DNA from: Bacteroidota bacterium
GTDB lineage: Bacteria > Bacteroidota > Bacteroidia > Bacteroidales > UBA10428
Assembly (NCBI GenBank): GCA_024640925.1
Contig: JAHEEB010000080.1
Span: 1-10,098 of the forward strand
DNA length: 10,098 nt
Direction of reading: 5' to 3'
The notes beneath the pieces are model-generated. The model saw nothing but the letters and a program-made list of their open reading frames with translations. It ran no database searches and was not told the DNA's origin. A program made the translations under genes and the position numbers. Positions 1 to 6,812 of the stretch are shown one piece after another. Position 1 is the stretch's first letter. Every line of letters begins with the position of its first letter.

Positions 1-1
1 G

Positions 2-352
2 CTTTATACTTCTGTTGCCGGAATTAGGTTTGATCCTGAGTTTCCCGGATATAAACGAATTATCATTAAACCCTACCTGACAGATAAACTTGATTATACA
101 AAGGCCAGATTTCATTCACTATATGGTGATATTCTCTCACATTGGGAAAGAAAAGGAGAAGAGCTTTATTTGAATATTGAAATTCCGGTAAATACAACTG
201 CCATTGTTCATCTTCCAGTTATCAATATTGAGAAAATAACGGAGAACTCTATATCGATTCGCAACAATAAAGACGTAAAAATAATTGGAGCTAAAGGTGA
301 CAGAACCTTGGTAGAGGTCGGTTCCGGAAAATATCAATTTAAAATTAAATAA
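2..352 (+). CDS. GH78-type alpha-L-rhamnosidase, C-terminal fragment
   Basis: The frame is open from the left edge and ends at TAA 350-352, so only about 116 C-terminal codons are present and the start lies outside the window. The translation begins with a 'SVAGIRFDPEFPGYKRI-IIKPY' type block, followed by 'SLYGDILSHWER-GEELYLNIEIPVNTTAIVHLP'. These are typical of the end of the (alpha/alpha)6 barrel and the C-terminal beta-sandwich of GH78 alpha-L-rhamnosidases, including the conserved 'IPxNTTAxVxxP' strand. The catalytic residues lie upstream and cannot be inspected. Family members release terminal alpha-L-rhamnose from pectin, glycoproteins or flavonoid glycosides, usually in the periplasm or at the cell surface of Bacteroidota. 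Only 28 bases separate it from the following GH127-type gene, so the two are probably co-transcribed. A TTG at 170 could be read as an internal start, but the homology runs straight through it. Confidence 0.87.
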   Translation, partial: LYTSVAGIRFDPEFPGYKRIIIKPYLTDKLDYTKARFHSLYGDILSHWERKGEELYLNIEIPVNTTAIVHLPVINIEKITENSISIRNNKDVKIIGAKGDRTLVEVGSGKYQFKIK

Positions 353-380
353 TAAAAAACATTAAAAACACTTTAGCACA

Positions 381-2414
381 ATGGTTAAGAGATTGTTTCT
401 TTCATTTCATATATTTCTGCTATCAGGGATTAGCATCATTGCCCAGCAAAACAGCCTGGTAAATACTTCCGGTAGTCCTTATGCAAAATTGCACCCGTTG
501 AATATTACTGACGTTACATGGACAAATGGTTTTTGGGCAGAGCGATTTAGTGTGTGTGAACATTCCATGGTGCCATTTATGATGGGAATGTACATGAATG
601 ATTCTATCAGCCATGGTTTTGCAAATTTCGAAATTGCTGCGGGTCTTAAACAAGGAGAACATGTTGGACCGCCTTTCCATGATGGTGATTTTTACAAAAT
701 GCTTGAGGCACTTATTATGGTCTATTCTGTAAACAAAGATGAGAAGCTTGACAGACAGATAGATTCGATTATTACAATAATAGGAAAGACACAGAGGGCC
801 GATGGGTATATTCATACACCTGTTGTAATTAAGCAGAGGAACGACACAACAAAGAAAAAAGAATTTGCCGAACGTCTCGATTTCGAAACCTATAACATGG
901 GACATCTCATGACTGCAGCTTGTGCACATTACCGTATTACAGGGAAGAAAAATCTTTTGAATATTGCAATTAAAGCCACCGATTTTCTTTACTACTATTA
1001 CAAGAATAAAGCCTTCGACCTGGCACAGAATGCTATTTGTCCATCGCACTATATGGGCGTAATTGAGATGTACCGGACAACAGGGAATCCCAAATACCTG
1101 GAACTGGCTGAAGGATTGATTAACATTCGCAGCATGGTAGTTAAAGGTACTGACGACAATCAGGATCGAATTCCATTTCGTCAACAGAGAGAAGCTGTCG
1201 GACACGCTGTCAGATCGAATTACCTGTATGCGGGGGCTGCAGATGTTTTCCTCGAAACAGGTGAAGATTCGCTGATGATGGCCCTCGATGCTATCTGGCA
1301 TGATATGACTGAGCGGAAGATGTATATTACAGGTGCTTGTGGAGCGCTCTATAATGGAGTTTCACCGGATGGCACTACCTACGATCAGAAACCGGTACAG
1401 CAGGTTCATCAAGCCTTTGGGCGCGATTATCAGTTGCCGAATTTAACTGCTCACAACGAATCGTGCGCAAATATTGGCAACTTACTTTGGAATTGGCGTA
1501 TGTTTCTGGCAACCGGAGATGCAAAGTATACAGATATCATGGAGCAGGTAATGTATAACAGTTTGCTTGCCGGAGTGAGTCTCGATGGCAAAGGTTATTT
1601 TTATACCAACCCCCTTGCTGTATCGAACAATTTGCCTTTTGTGTTACGTTGGTCGAAAGTACGTGAACCATATATCGGATATTGCAATTGTTGTCCGCCA
1701 AACACTATACGCACTGTTGCCGAAATTCAAAATTACATGTACAGCCTATCCTCCGAAGGTTTGTGGGTAAATTTCTTTGGTGGAAGTAAGCTGAAAACCA
1801 GTTTGCCCGATAAATCGTTTTTGGAAATCGAACAAATAACTGATTATCCATGGAATGGAAACATAAAAATCAACATAATAAGTGCTCCAAAGGATGAGTT
1901 CCCCATTTATGTTCGTATTCCTGGGTGGGCAAGTGGTGTAAGCATATCCATAAACGGACAAAAGAAGAAAATATCGAATATACCAGGGAAATATACTATA
2001 ATTAGCAACATCTGGAAAAAAGGCGATATTATTCAGATTGATATCCCTATGTCTGCGCAATTAATTGTATCCAATCCGCTTGTTGAAGAAACAAAAAACC
2101 AGGTAGCAATTCGGAGAGGACCAGTTGTATTTTGTCTCGAATCGTGCGATATACCTGACAATTCTGATCTGAATAATATTCGGATACCTGAAAATATTGA
2201 ACTTACCCCCGAACTTAATGAATTAAATGGAAGCACATGGTATTCTTTAATTGGTAAAGTATACCTCGTAAAACACGAAGATTGGGGTGGTCAATTATAC
2301 CGGGAACTAGATAAAGGTTATAACCAGGAAATCGAGGTTCGCTTTGTACCGTATTATGTATGGGGCAATCGGGGTAAGGGCGATATGTCGGTTTGGTTAC
2401 CATTAACCCGGTAA
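381..2414 (+). CDS. Secreted DUF1680 glycoside hydrolase, GH127-type (beta-L-arabinofuranosidase-like)
   Basis: This is a complete 677-residue protein. Residues 1-21 form a signal peptide ending near 'IIA-QQ', so it should be periplasmic or exported. The rest is a DUF1680 (alpha/alpha)6 barrel plus C-terminal beta domains, the architecture of GH127 and its relatives GH142/GH146. Characterized members cleave beta-L-arabinofuranosides; at least one Bacteroides GH127 is reported to act on aceric acid from rhamnogalacturonan II. Thiol and zinc-site residues are visible: Glu360 and Cys362 in 'HNESCAN', and Cys437-Cys438 in 'YCNCCPPN'. They match Glu338, Cys340, Cys417 (nucleophile) and Cys418 of Bifidobacterium HypBA1 in order and spacing. 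The position 16 residues before Glu360, where HypBA1 has acid/base Glu322, is Gln344 ('HQAFGRDYQLPN'). The substrate may therefore differ from simple arabinofuranosides. The preceding GH78 gene supports a role on a rhamnose-containing plant glycan. The ATG at 381 is chosen because it gives a full signal peptide. Confidence 0.9.
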   Translation: MVKRLFLSFHIFLLSGISIIAQQNSLVNTSGSPYAKLHPLNITDVTWTNGFWAERFSVCEHSMVPFMMGMYMNDSISHGFANFEIAAGLKQGEHVGPPFHDGDFYKMLEALIMVYSVNKDEKLDRQIDSIITIIGKTQRADGYIHTPVVIKQRNDTTKKKEFAERLDFETYNMGHLMTAACAHYRITGKKNLLNIAIKATDFLYYYYKNKAFDLAQNAICPSHYMGVIEMYRTTGNPKYLELAEGLINIRSMVVKGTDDNQDRIPFRQQREAVGHAVRSNYLYAGAADVFLETGEDSLMMALDAIWHDMTERKMYITGACGALYNGVSPDGTTYDQKPVQQVHQAFGRDYQLPNLTAHNESCANIGNLLWNWRMFLATGDAKYTDIMEQVMYNSLLAGVSLDGKGYFYTNPLAVSNNLPFVLRWSKVREPYIGYCNCCPPNTIRTVAEIQNYMYSLSSEGLWVNFFGGSKLKTSLPDKSFLEIEQITDYPWNGNIKINIISAPKDEFPIYVRIPGWASGVSISINGQKKKISNIPGKYTIISNIWKKGDIIQIDIPMSAQLIVSNPLVEETKNQVAIRRGPVVFCLESCDIPDNSDLNNIRIPENIELTPELNELNGSTWYSLIGKVYLVKHEDWGGQLYRELDKGYNQEIEVRFVPYYVWGNRGKGDMSVWLPLTR

Positions 2415-2417
2415 ATC

Positions 2418-2449
2418 TTTGGAAATAATAATGGCATATAGTAATTTAA
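2418..2449 (+). promoter_or_regulatory. Candidate Bacteroidota-type promoter for the methyltransferase cassette
   Basis: TTTG at 2418-2421 is followed after 20 bases by TAATTTAA at 2442-2449. This resembles the Bacteroidota -33 (TTTG) and -7 (TAnnTTTG) elements at their usual spacing. It lies in the 62-base gap between the GH127-type gene and the corrinoid-protein gene, about 27 bases before the ATG at 2477. The region is AT-rich, so chance matches are easy. If the element is real, the cassette can be transcribed separately from the glycosidase genes. Confidence 0.33.
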
Positions 2450-2476
2450 CAAAAAATAAAATAATCAGATTGAACA

Positions 2477-3136
2477 ATGGAAGAAATACTATCGAAAATT
2501 GCTCATTGTGTAGAGTTTGGGAAAGTTAATAAAGCTGCTCCATATCCACCCGATATGAAAGGACTAGATGGTGCTGATGAACTAACAAGAGAGGCACTCG
2601 ATTCGGGAGTTAAAGCAGATGTGATTCTAAAACAGGCACTGGTTGAAGGAATGGACAGAGTTGGAAAGAAGTTTTCCGAAAAAAAGATATTTATTCCCCA
2701 GATGCTTATGTCGGCTAAAGCCATGAATGCTGCTATCGAGCATTTGAAGCCTTATTTTAAGAGTGGGGAAGTGCAACGAAAGGGCAAATTCATTATAGCC
2801 ACAGTACAGGGCGACTTACACGATATAGGAAAGAATCTTGTAAAAATGAGTATTGAAGGCGCCGGTTGGGAAGTAATTGACTTGGGGGTTGATGTTAAAG
2901 TAGAAAAACTTCTTGCTGCTATTGAAGAAAACCCTGGCGCGAAAATAGGGCTGTCCGCTTTACTTACAACCACCATGGGAAATATGAAAGACGCCGTTGC
3001 AGCTATTAAAAGCAAATACCCAAACAACGAAGTTCTGATTGGAGGAGCTCCTGTTAACGATGATTTCCGGAAACAAATAGGAGCCGATTATTATGCTCCC
3101 GATCCTCAGGGTGTTGTTGCTCATTTGAACAAATAA
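2477..3136 (+). CDS. Corrinoid (B12-binding) methyltransferase protein, MtaC/MtbC/MttC-like
   Basis: At 219 residues this is the normal length for a free-standing methyltransferase corrinoid protein. Residues ~1-95 form the helical cap domain (B12-binding 2 type, with 'ALVEGMDRVGKKFSEKKIF-PQML'). Residues ~102-219 form the Rossmann-like B12-binding domain. The base-off/His-on signature is intact: Asp113-Leu-His115-Asp-Ile-Gly118, followed by 'SALLTTTM' (160-167) and the 'GG' turn at 189-190. His115 should be the lower cobalt ligand. Such proteins shuttle a methyl group on Co(I)/Co(III) in the cytoplasm between a substrate:corrinoid methyltransferase and a methylcorrinoid:acceptor methyltransferase. 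The next gene, a UroD-superfamily methyltransferase, begins four bases after this stop, which indicates a functional pair. The substrate cannot be read from this protein alone. Confidence 0.93.
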   Translation: MEEILSKIAHCVEFGKVNKAAPYPPDMKGLDGADELTREALDSGVKADVILKQALVEGMDRVGKKFSEKKIFIPQMLMSAKAMNAAIEHLKPYFKSGEVQRKGKFIIATVQGDLHDIGKNLVKMSIEGAGWEVIDLGVDVKVEKLLAAIEENPGAKIGLSALLTTTMGNMKDAVAAIKSKYPNNEVLIGGAPVNDDFRKQIGADYYAPDPQGVVAHLNK

Positions 3137-3140
3137 TTGT

Positions 3141-4760
3141 ATGAAAGGTATTGAATTAATCAAAAAAGCTTTTGCACTCCAAAATGTAGAAAGGGTGCCG
3201 TGGGTACCTTTTGTTGGATGTCATGGCGGTCATCTGATCAATGTAACTGCTTCTGAATTTTTAAAGTCATCGGACTTAATTTTCAAGGGTGTTTCAAAAG
3301 CTGTTGAGATCTATAAACCCGATGGTATACCCGTTCTGTTTGATTTGCAGGTAGAGGCTGAAGCATTAGGTTGCCGGTTAGTCTGGTCAGATGATAATCC
3401 ACCGGCAGTGGTTTCGCATGTATTGCTCGAGGGTAAAACCCTGTCTGATCTATCAGTGCCTTCATCAACCGATGGCCGTATTGGTATAGCTATTGATGCA
3501 GCTAAGAAACTAAGAAAAGAATTCCCCGATATTGCTTTATACGGTCTTATTACCGGACCATATACACTGGCTCTCCATTTATTGGGTACCGATATCTTTA
3601 TGAAGATGCTTGAAGCACCTGAAGAAATTCTTGCATTGCTTGATTTTACCAAAGAAGTAGGGAAGGCCATGGCTGGATATTATATCGATGCCGGATGTGA
3701 TATTATTGCTGTAGTTGATCCAATGACTTCGCAAATTGATCCGGATTCATTTGAGATGTTTGTCCACGAACCAGCCAAAGAAATTTTCGATTTTATTCGG
3801 GCAAAAGGAAAGCTGAGTTCGTTTTTCGTTTGCGGGCATGCTCAGCAAAATATAGAGGCCATGTGCGCTACCCATCCCGATAATATTTCAATCGATGAGA
3901 ATATACCCCTCGATTTTGTACGGGATATTGCATTGAAAAATGAAATAAGCTTTGGCGGAAACCTTAAACTTACTGTTGTTCTATTGATGGGAACACCCGA
4001 AGACGCCCGCCGTGAGGCTATGGAATGTTTGGATTTAGGAGGAAAAATAGGTTTTGTATTGGCCCCTGGTTGCGATTTGCCTAAGGATACACCTCCCGAA
4101 AATATAAAGGCTATTACCGAACTGGTAAATGATGAATACCTGCAACAGGTTGAGCGGGCAAAGGAGAAGAGCGAAACAGAGATCGCCCTGCTGAATATGA
4201 AAGATTACGGAAGGGTAAATAAGGTAATAGTTGATATTATTACCCTCGATTCTGAATCCTGTGCACCTTGTCAGTATATGGTCGAAGCGGTTAAACGTGT
4301 TGCTCCTCATTTCGAAGGTATTGTTGTATGGCGCGAGCATGCTATCAAAAAGATGGAGGCAGTAACCTTTATGAATTCGCTACTTGTAAAGAACATTCCA
4401 ACTATTTGCATCGATGGAAAGATTGCGTTTGTATCGAAAATTCCTCCTCAAAATGAATTGATAGCTGCAATACAGCAAAGAATTAATGAAAAATTCAAAC
4501 TCATCATTTCCTCAAGGAGAGCTGAAGTGCTGATTCTGGGTAAAAATGATGCGGAGTGCAAAGAAGCCAGAGAGGCAGTAGAGCTTGCTATGAAGGAAAC
4601 CGGAAAACATATTAGTCTGAAAACATCTACCGATTCAGCTATGAAAGCCACATTCGGAGTTGTTAATACACCAGCAATCATACTGACGGAACATAAAATC
4701 AAGGCTCGGGGAGAAGTACCTTCCGTTGATATTATTAAAGAATGGCTGAAGGATATTTAA
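3141..4760 (+). CDS. UroD-superfamily corrinoid methyltransferase fused to two thioredoxin-like domains
   Basis: The protein has 539 residues, whereas single-domain relatives have about 330-360. Residues ~1-335 are a uroporphyrinogen decarboxylase/MtaA-MtbA-CmuA-type TIM barrel, with 'LYGLITGPYTLA' (133-144), 'VCGHAQ' (230-235) and 'APGCDLPKDTPPENIKA' (308-324). Residues ~358-450 are a thioredoxin-like domain with an intact Cys374-Ala-Pro-Cys377 and a cis-proline loop at 'NIPT' (Pro420). Residues ~460-539 resemble the MTH895-like small thioredoxins ('VNTPAIIL', 'GEVPSVDIIKEWL') but keep only one cysteine (Cys473) where a CxxC would sit. The usual zinc motif His-x-Cys-Gly is altered to Phe229-Val-Cys231-Gly-His233; the late Cys311 is present. 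The family transfers methyl groups to or from a corrinoid protein, and the adjacent corrinoid gene supports that over heme synthesis. The redox domains may reduce the corrinoid or a thiol acceptor; that part is inference. Confidence 0.88.
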   Translation: MKGIELIKKAFALQNVERVPWVPFVGCHGGHLINVTASEFLKSSDLIFKGVSKAVEIYKPDGIPVLFDLQVEAEALGCRLVWSDDNPPAVVSHVLLEGKTLSDLSVPSSTDGRIGIAIDAAKKLRKEFPDIALYGLITGPYTLALHLLGTDIFMKMLEAPEEILALLDFTKEVGKAMAGYYIDAGCDIIAVVDPMTSQIDPDSFEMFVHEPAKEIFDFIRAKGKLSSFFVCGHAQQNIEAMCATHPDNISIDENIPLDFVRDIALKNEISFGGNLKLTVVLLMGTPEDARREAMECLDLGGKIGFVLAPGCDLPKDTPPENIKAITELVNDEYLQQVERAKEKSETEIALLNMKDYGRVNKVIVDIITLDSESCAPCQYMVEAVKRVAPHFEGIVVWREHAIKKMEAVTFMNSLLVKNIPTICIDGKIAFVSKIPPQNELIAAIQQRINEKFKLIISSRRAEVLILGKNDAECKEAREAVELAMKETGKHISLKTSTDSAMKATFGVVNTPAIILTEHKIKARGEVPSVDIIKEWLKDI

Positions 4761-4765
4761 TACAA

Positions 4766-4787
4766 GAACACAAAAGTTTTTGTGTTC
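4766..4787. repeat. Perfect inverted repeat (hairpin or operator) between two cassette genes
   Basis: GAACACAAAA (4766-4775) and TTTTGTGTTC (4778-4787) are exact reverse complements around a two-base centre. As RNA they give a stem of nine pairs with a four-base loop. The repeat begins five bases after the stop of the UroD-thioredoxin gene and is not followed by a T-run, so it is not a typical intrinsic terminator. A related element, GTTC-ACAA-GAAC, lies at 4807-4818, just before the TTG start of the CobW gene. Both contain GAAC/GTTC half-sites, which would suit a protein-binding operator or an mRNA processing or stabilizing hairpin. Confidence 0.6.
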
Positions 4788-4833
4788 ATAAACAATTTCA
4801 AATCAAGTTCACAAGAACAAAACAGATTCTGTA

Positions 4834-5751
4834 TTGAGCAAAGTACCAGTATATTTGATTACCGGTTTTCTTGGAAGTGGAAAAACGACCTTAATTAAAA
4901 GGCTTATTGATAATAATACAGGTACATCAAGAATGGCTGTTGTCCAGAATGAATTTGCCCCTTCAAATTTCGATGGCCAGGAACTTAAAAGGCAAACAAC
5001 AAAACATTTCGATCTATTGGAAATCAATAATGGTTCTGTGTTTTGTGTATGCCTGTTATCTGGGTTTATTCAATCATTCAGCAAATTTATTCATGAGGTG
5101 AATCCCGAAGTTGTTTTCCTTGAAGCAAGCGGACTTTCCGATCCTATTTCAATAGGCGAAGTTTTTAATTCCAAGGAACTTCAGGAGAGTGTCTTTCTTG
5201 CTGGCTCTGTTTGTGTTGTTGATGCATCGGGTTTTCTTAAGTTTGAAAAGTTTCAGCAGCGCATGGTACATCAGGTACAGATAGCCAATCAGGTAATTAT
5301 AAACAAAATTGATCTTGTTGATAATTGTGAACAAGTCCTTCAAAAAATCCATCAGATTAATCCACAAAGTAAGAAATACACATCAAACTATTGTGAGATT
5401 AATATGGAAGAATTACTGGCAATAACAAACCCAATGAATACCTCACAGCCTGCTTATAATATATCAGCCGAAGACATTGGCCGACCCGATATTAAGTCGG
5501 CTGTTTTTAAAACAACAAAAGCTATTAAAGAAGAAAATGTAAACAGGTTTTTGCAGGCGATAATGCCGCAAATGATAAGGTTAAAGGGATATATCCTGCT
5601 CGATTCAGGGAGATCATTAGCTGTTCAGATTGTAAATAACAGATTGCAATCAGATCATATCGATAAATCTATCAGACAAACCGAAATCATTGCTATGGGA
5701 ATTAGCATGTCAGTAAGCGATATTAAAACTGCTTATCTGCAAAACATTTAA
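4834..5751 (+). CDS. CobW/COG0523 (G3E) GTPase, putative metallochaperone of the corrinoid cassette
   Basis: This is a 305-residue G3E-family P-loop GTPase. The Walker A motif GFLGSGKTT is at 11-19, the G3-like stretch 'VVFLEASGLSDP' is near 93-104, and the base-specificity motif NKID is at 157-160. A C-terminal COG0523-type domain follows from ~215. The metal-binding CxCC found in many COG0523 proteins is replaced by 'GSVFCVCL' (Cys71, Cys73), so the second Cys of the pair is missing. Relatives deliver zinc, cobalt or iron to client enzymes using GTP. UroD-type methyltransferases usually bind zinc, so a flanking methyltransferase is a natural client; this is inference. The start is taken as TTG at 4834, because no ATG exists between the upstream in-frame stop at 4789 and the P-loop, and a start at the next Met (residue 34) would delete it. 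The next gene follows after 26 bases. Confidence 0.88.
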   Translation: MSKVPVYLITGFLGSGKTTLIKRLIDNNTGTSRMAVVQNEFAPSNFDGQELKRQTTKHFDLLEINNGSVFCVCLLSGFIQSFSKFIHEVNPEVVFLEASGLSDPISIGEVFNSKELQESVFLAGSVCVVDASGFLKFEKFQQRMVHQVQIANQVIINKIDLVDNCEQVLQKIHQINPQSKKYTSNYCEINMEELLAITNPMNTSQPAYNISAEDIGRPDIKSAVFKTTKAIKEENVNRFLQAIMPQMIRLKGYILLDSGRSLAVQIVNNRLQSDHIDKSIRQTEIIAMGISMSVSDIKTAYLQNI

Positions 5752-5777
5752 ATCGAAAGTGACTAAATAATTTATGT

Positions 5778-6812
5778 ATGAATCATAAAGACAGATTCTT
5801 AGCAACAGTTGAAAATGCACCGGTTGACAAGCCTGCATCATGGCTCGGATTGCCTATTCCTTTAGCTGAACCTGCTTTACTAAAGCACTTTAAGGTGAAA
5901 TCAATCGATGAATTGAAGAAATTTATTAATGATGATATCTATCCTATTGAAGTACCCTATAATTTTCCACCATCGAACCATATTGCCTGTGCGTTTAACT
6001 TTGCAAAGGTGAATCACCTTGATAAACCCGATGAAAGAACATTAACTGCGCCTGGATTTTTTGAAGATTACAATGATGTTGCGGATATAGAAAAGTTTAA
6101 CTGGCCCGATCCTTCCAAATATCTCGATCGGGAAGAGTCAAAACGAAGAGCAAAAGCTATAGATAAAGATTATGCCCGTATGGGTATTTTGTGGAGTGCC
6201 CATTTCCAGGATGCCTGTTCGGCTTTTGGTATGGAACAAGCCTTAATGGTTATGCTCACAAATCCCGATATGTTTCAGGCTGTAATTGACAGGATAACTG
6301 ATTTTTATTTGAAGGCAAATGAGATATTCTATGAATCAACAAAAGGCTATCTCGATGCGGTGCTTATCGGCAACGATTTTGGCAGCCAAACCGGATTGAT
6401 GGTCGATCCGGCCATGCTCAGTGAATTTGTATTCACTGGCACAAAGAAACTTATTGATCAGGCTAAAAGCTACGGATTAAAAGTTATGCATCATTCCTGT
6501 GGTTCTATATTCCCTATAATAGATGATTTAATAAACCTTGGAGCAGATATTATACATCCCATCCAGGCATTGGCCGAAGGCATGGATGCACCAAACCTGA
6601 AGAAGCATTTCGACAAAAAAGTATGCTTTTGTGGAGGGGTCGATGCTCAATACCTTTTAGTAAGTGGAGCCCCCGATATGGTGAGCAGAAAAGTGAAAGA
6701 GCTGGTTGAACTCTTCCCAACCGGATTGATTGTTTCTCCAAGCCACGAAGCAATTTTGCCTGATATACCTCCGGCAAATATTGAAGCATTGTTTGGAACA
6801 TTAAACAGATGA
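5778..6812 (+). CDS. Single-domain UroD-superfamily methyltransferase-like protein
   Basis: The protein has 344 residues, the usual length for uroporphyrinogen decarboxylase-fold proteins. It shows an N-terminal 'MNHKDRFLATVENAPVDKPA' block, 'LIGNDFGSQTGLMVDPAMLSEFV' split around 196-218, 'HHSCGSIFPIIDDLINLGADIIHPIQ' around 238-263, and a C-terminal 'SPSHEAILPDIPPANIEAL' around 320-338. His239-Ser-Cys241-Gly keeps the His-x-Cys zinc pair of MtaA-type enzymes, but the late cysteine of the classical motif is replaced by a Ser-His-Glu region. Thus this protein and the upstream fusion have complementary, non-identical metal sites. It may be the substrate:corrinoid (demethylating) or the acceptor methyltransferase; the sequence does not decide. 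Heme biosynthesis is unlikely given the corrinoid and CobW neighbours and the divergence from HemE. The ATG at 5778 is chosen; an overlapping ATG at 5774 meets a stop after four codons. Confidence 0.88.
   Translation: MNHKDRFLATVENAPVDKPASWLGLPIPLAEPALLKHFKVKSIDELKKFINDDIYPIEVPYNFPPSNHIACAFNFAKVNHLDKPDERTLTAPGFFEDYNDVADIEKFNWPDPSKYLDREESKRRAKAIDKDYARMGILWSAHFQDACSAFGMEQALMVMLTNPDMFQAVIDRITDFYLKANEIFYESTKGYLDAVLIGNDFGSQTGLMVDPAMLSEFVFTGTKKLIDQAKSYGLKVMHHSCGSIFPIIDDLINLGADIIHPIQALAEGMDAPNLKKHFDKKVCFCGGVDAQYLLVSGAPDMVSRKVKELVELFPTGLIVSPSHEAILPDIPPANIEALFGTLNR

Noticed and set aside
170..352. Short independent gene starting at TTG 170
   Set aside because: The same frame is open to the left edge and the GH78-like similarity continues upstream of 170, so this is an internal codon.
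423..1301. Long minus-strand open frame (292 codons) opposite the GH127-type gene
   Set aside because: It lies wholly antisense to a gene with strong family motifs, and its translation is rich in Cys, His and Ile without any domain pattern.
3311..3670. Minus-strand open frame opposite the UroD-thioredoxin gene
   Set aside because: It is fully inside a well-supported gene on the other strand and its Ser/Arg/Pro-rich translation has no recognisable motif.
5778..6812. Heme-biosynthetic uroporphyrinogen decarboxylase (HemE)
   Set aside because: The His-Ser-Cys-Gly motif, two UroD paralogues in one cassette and the corrinoid-protein and CobW neighbours indicate a methyltransferase-type member instead.
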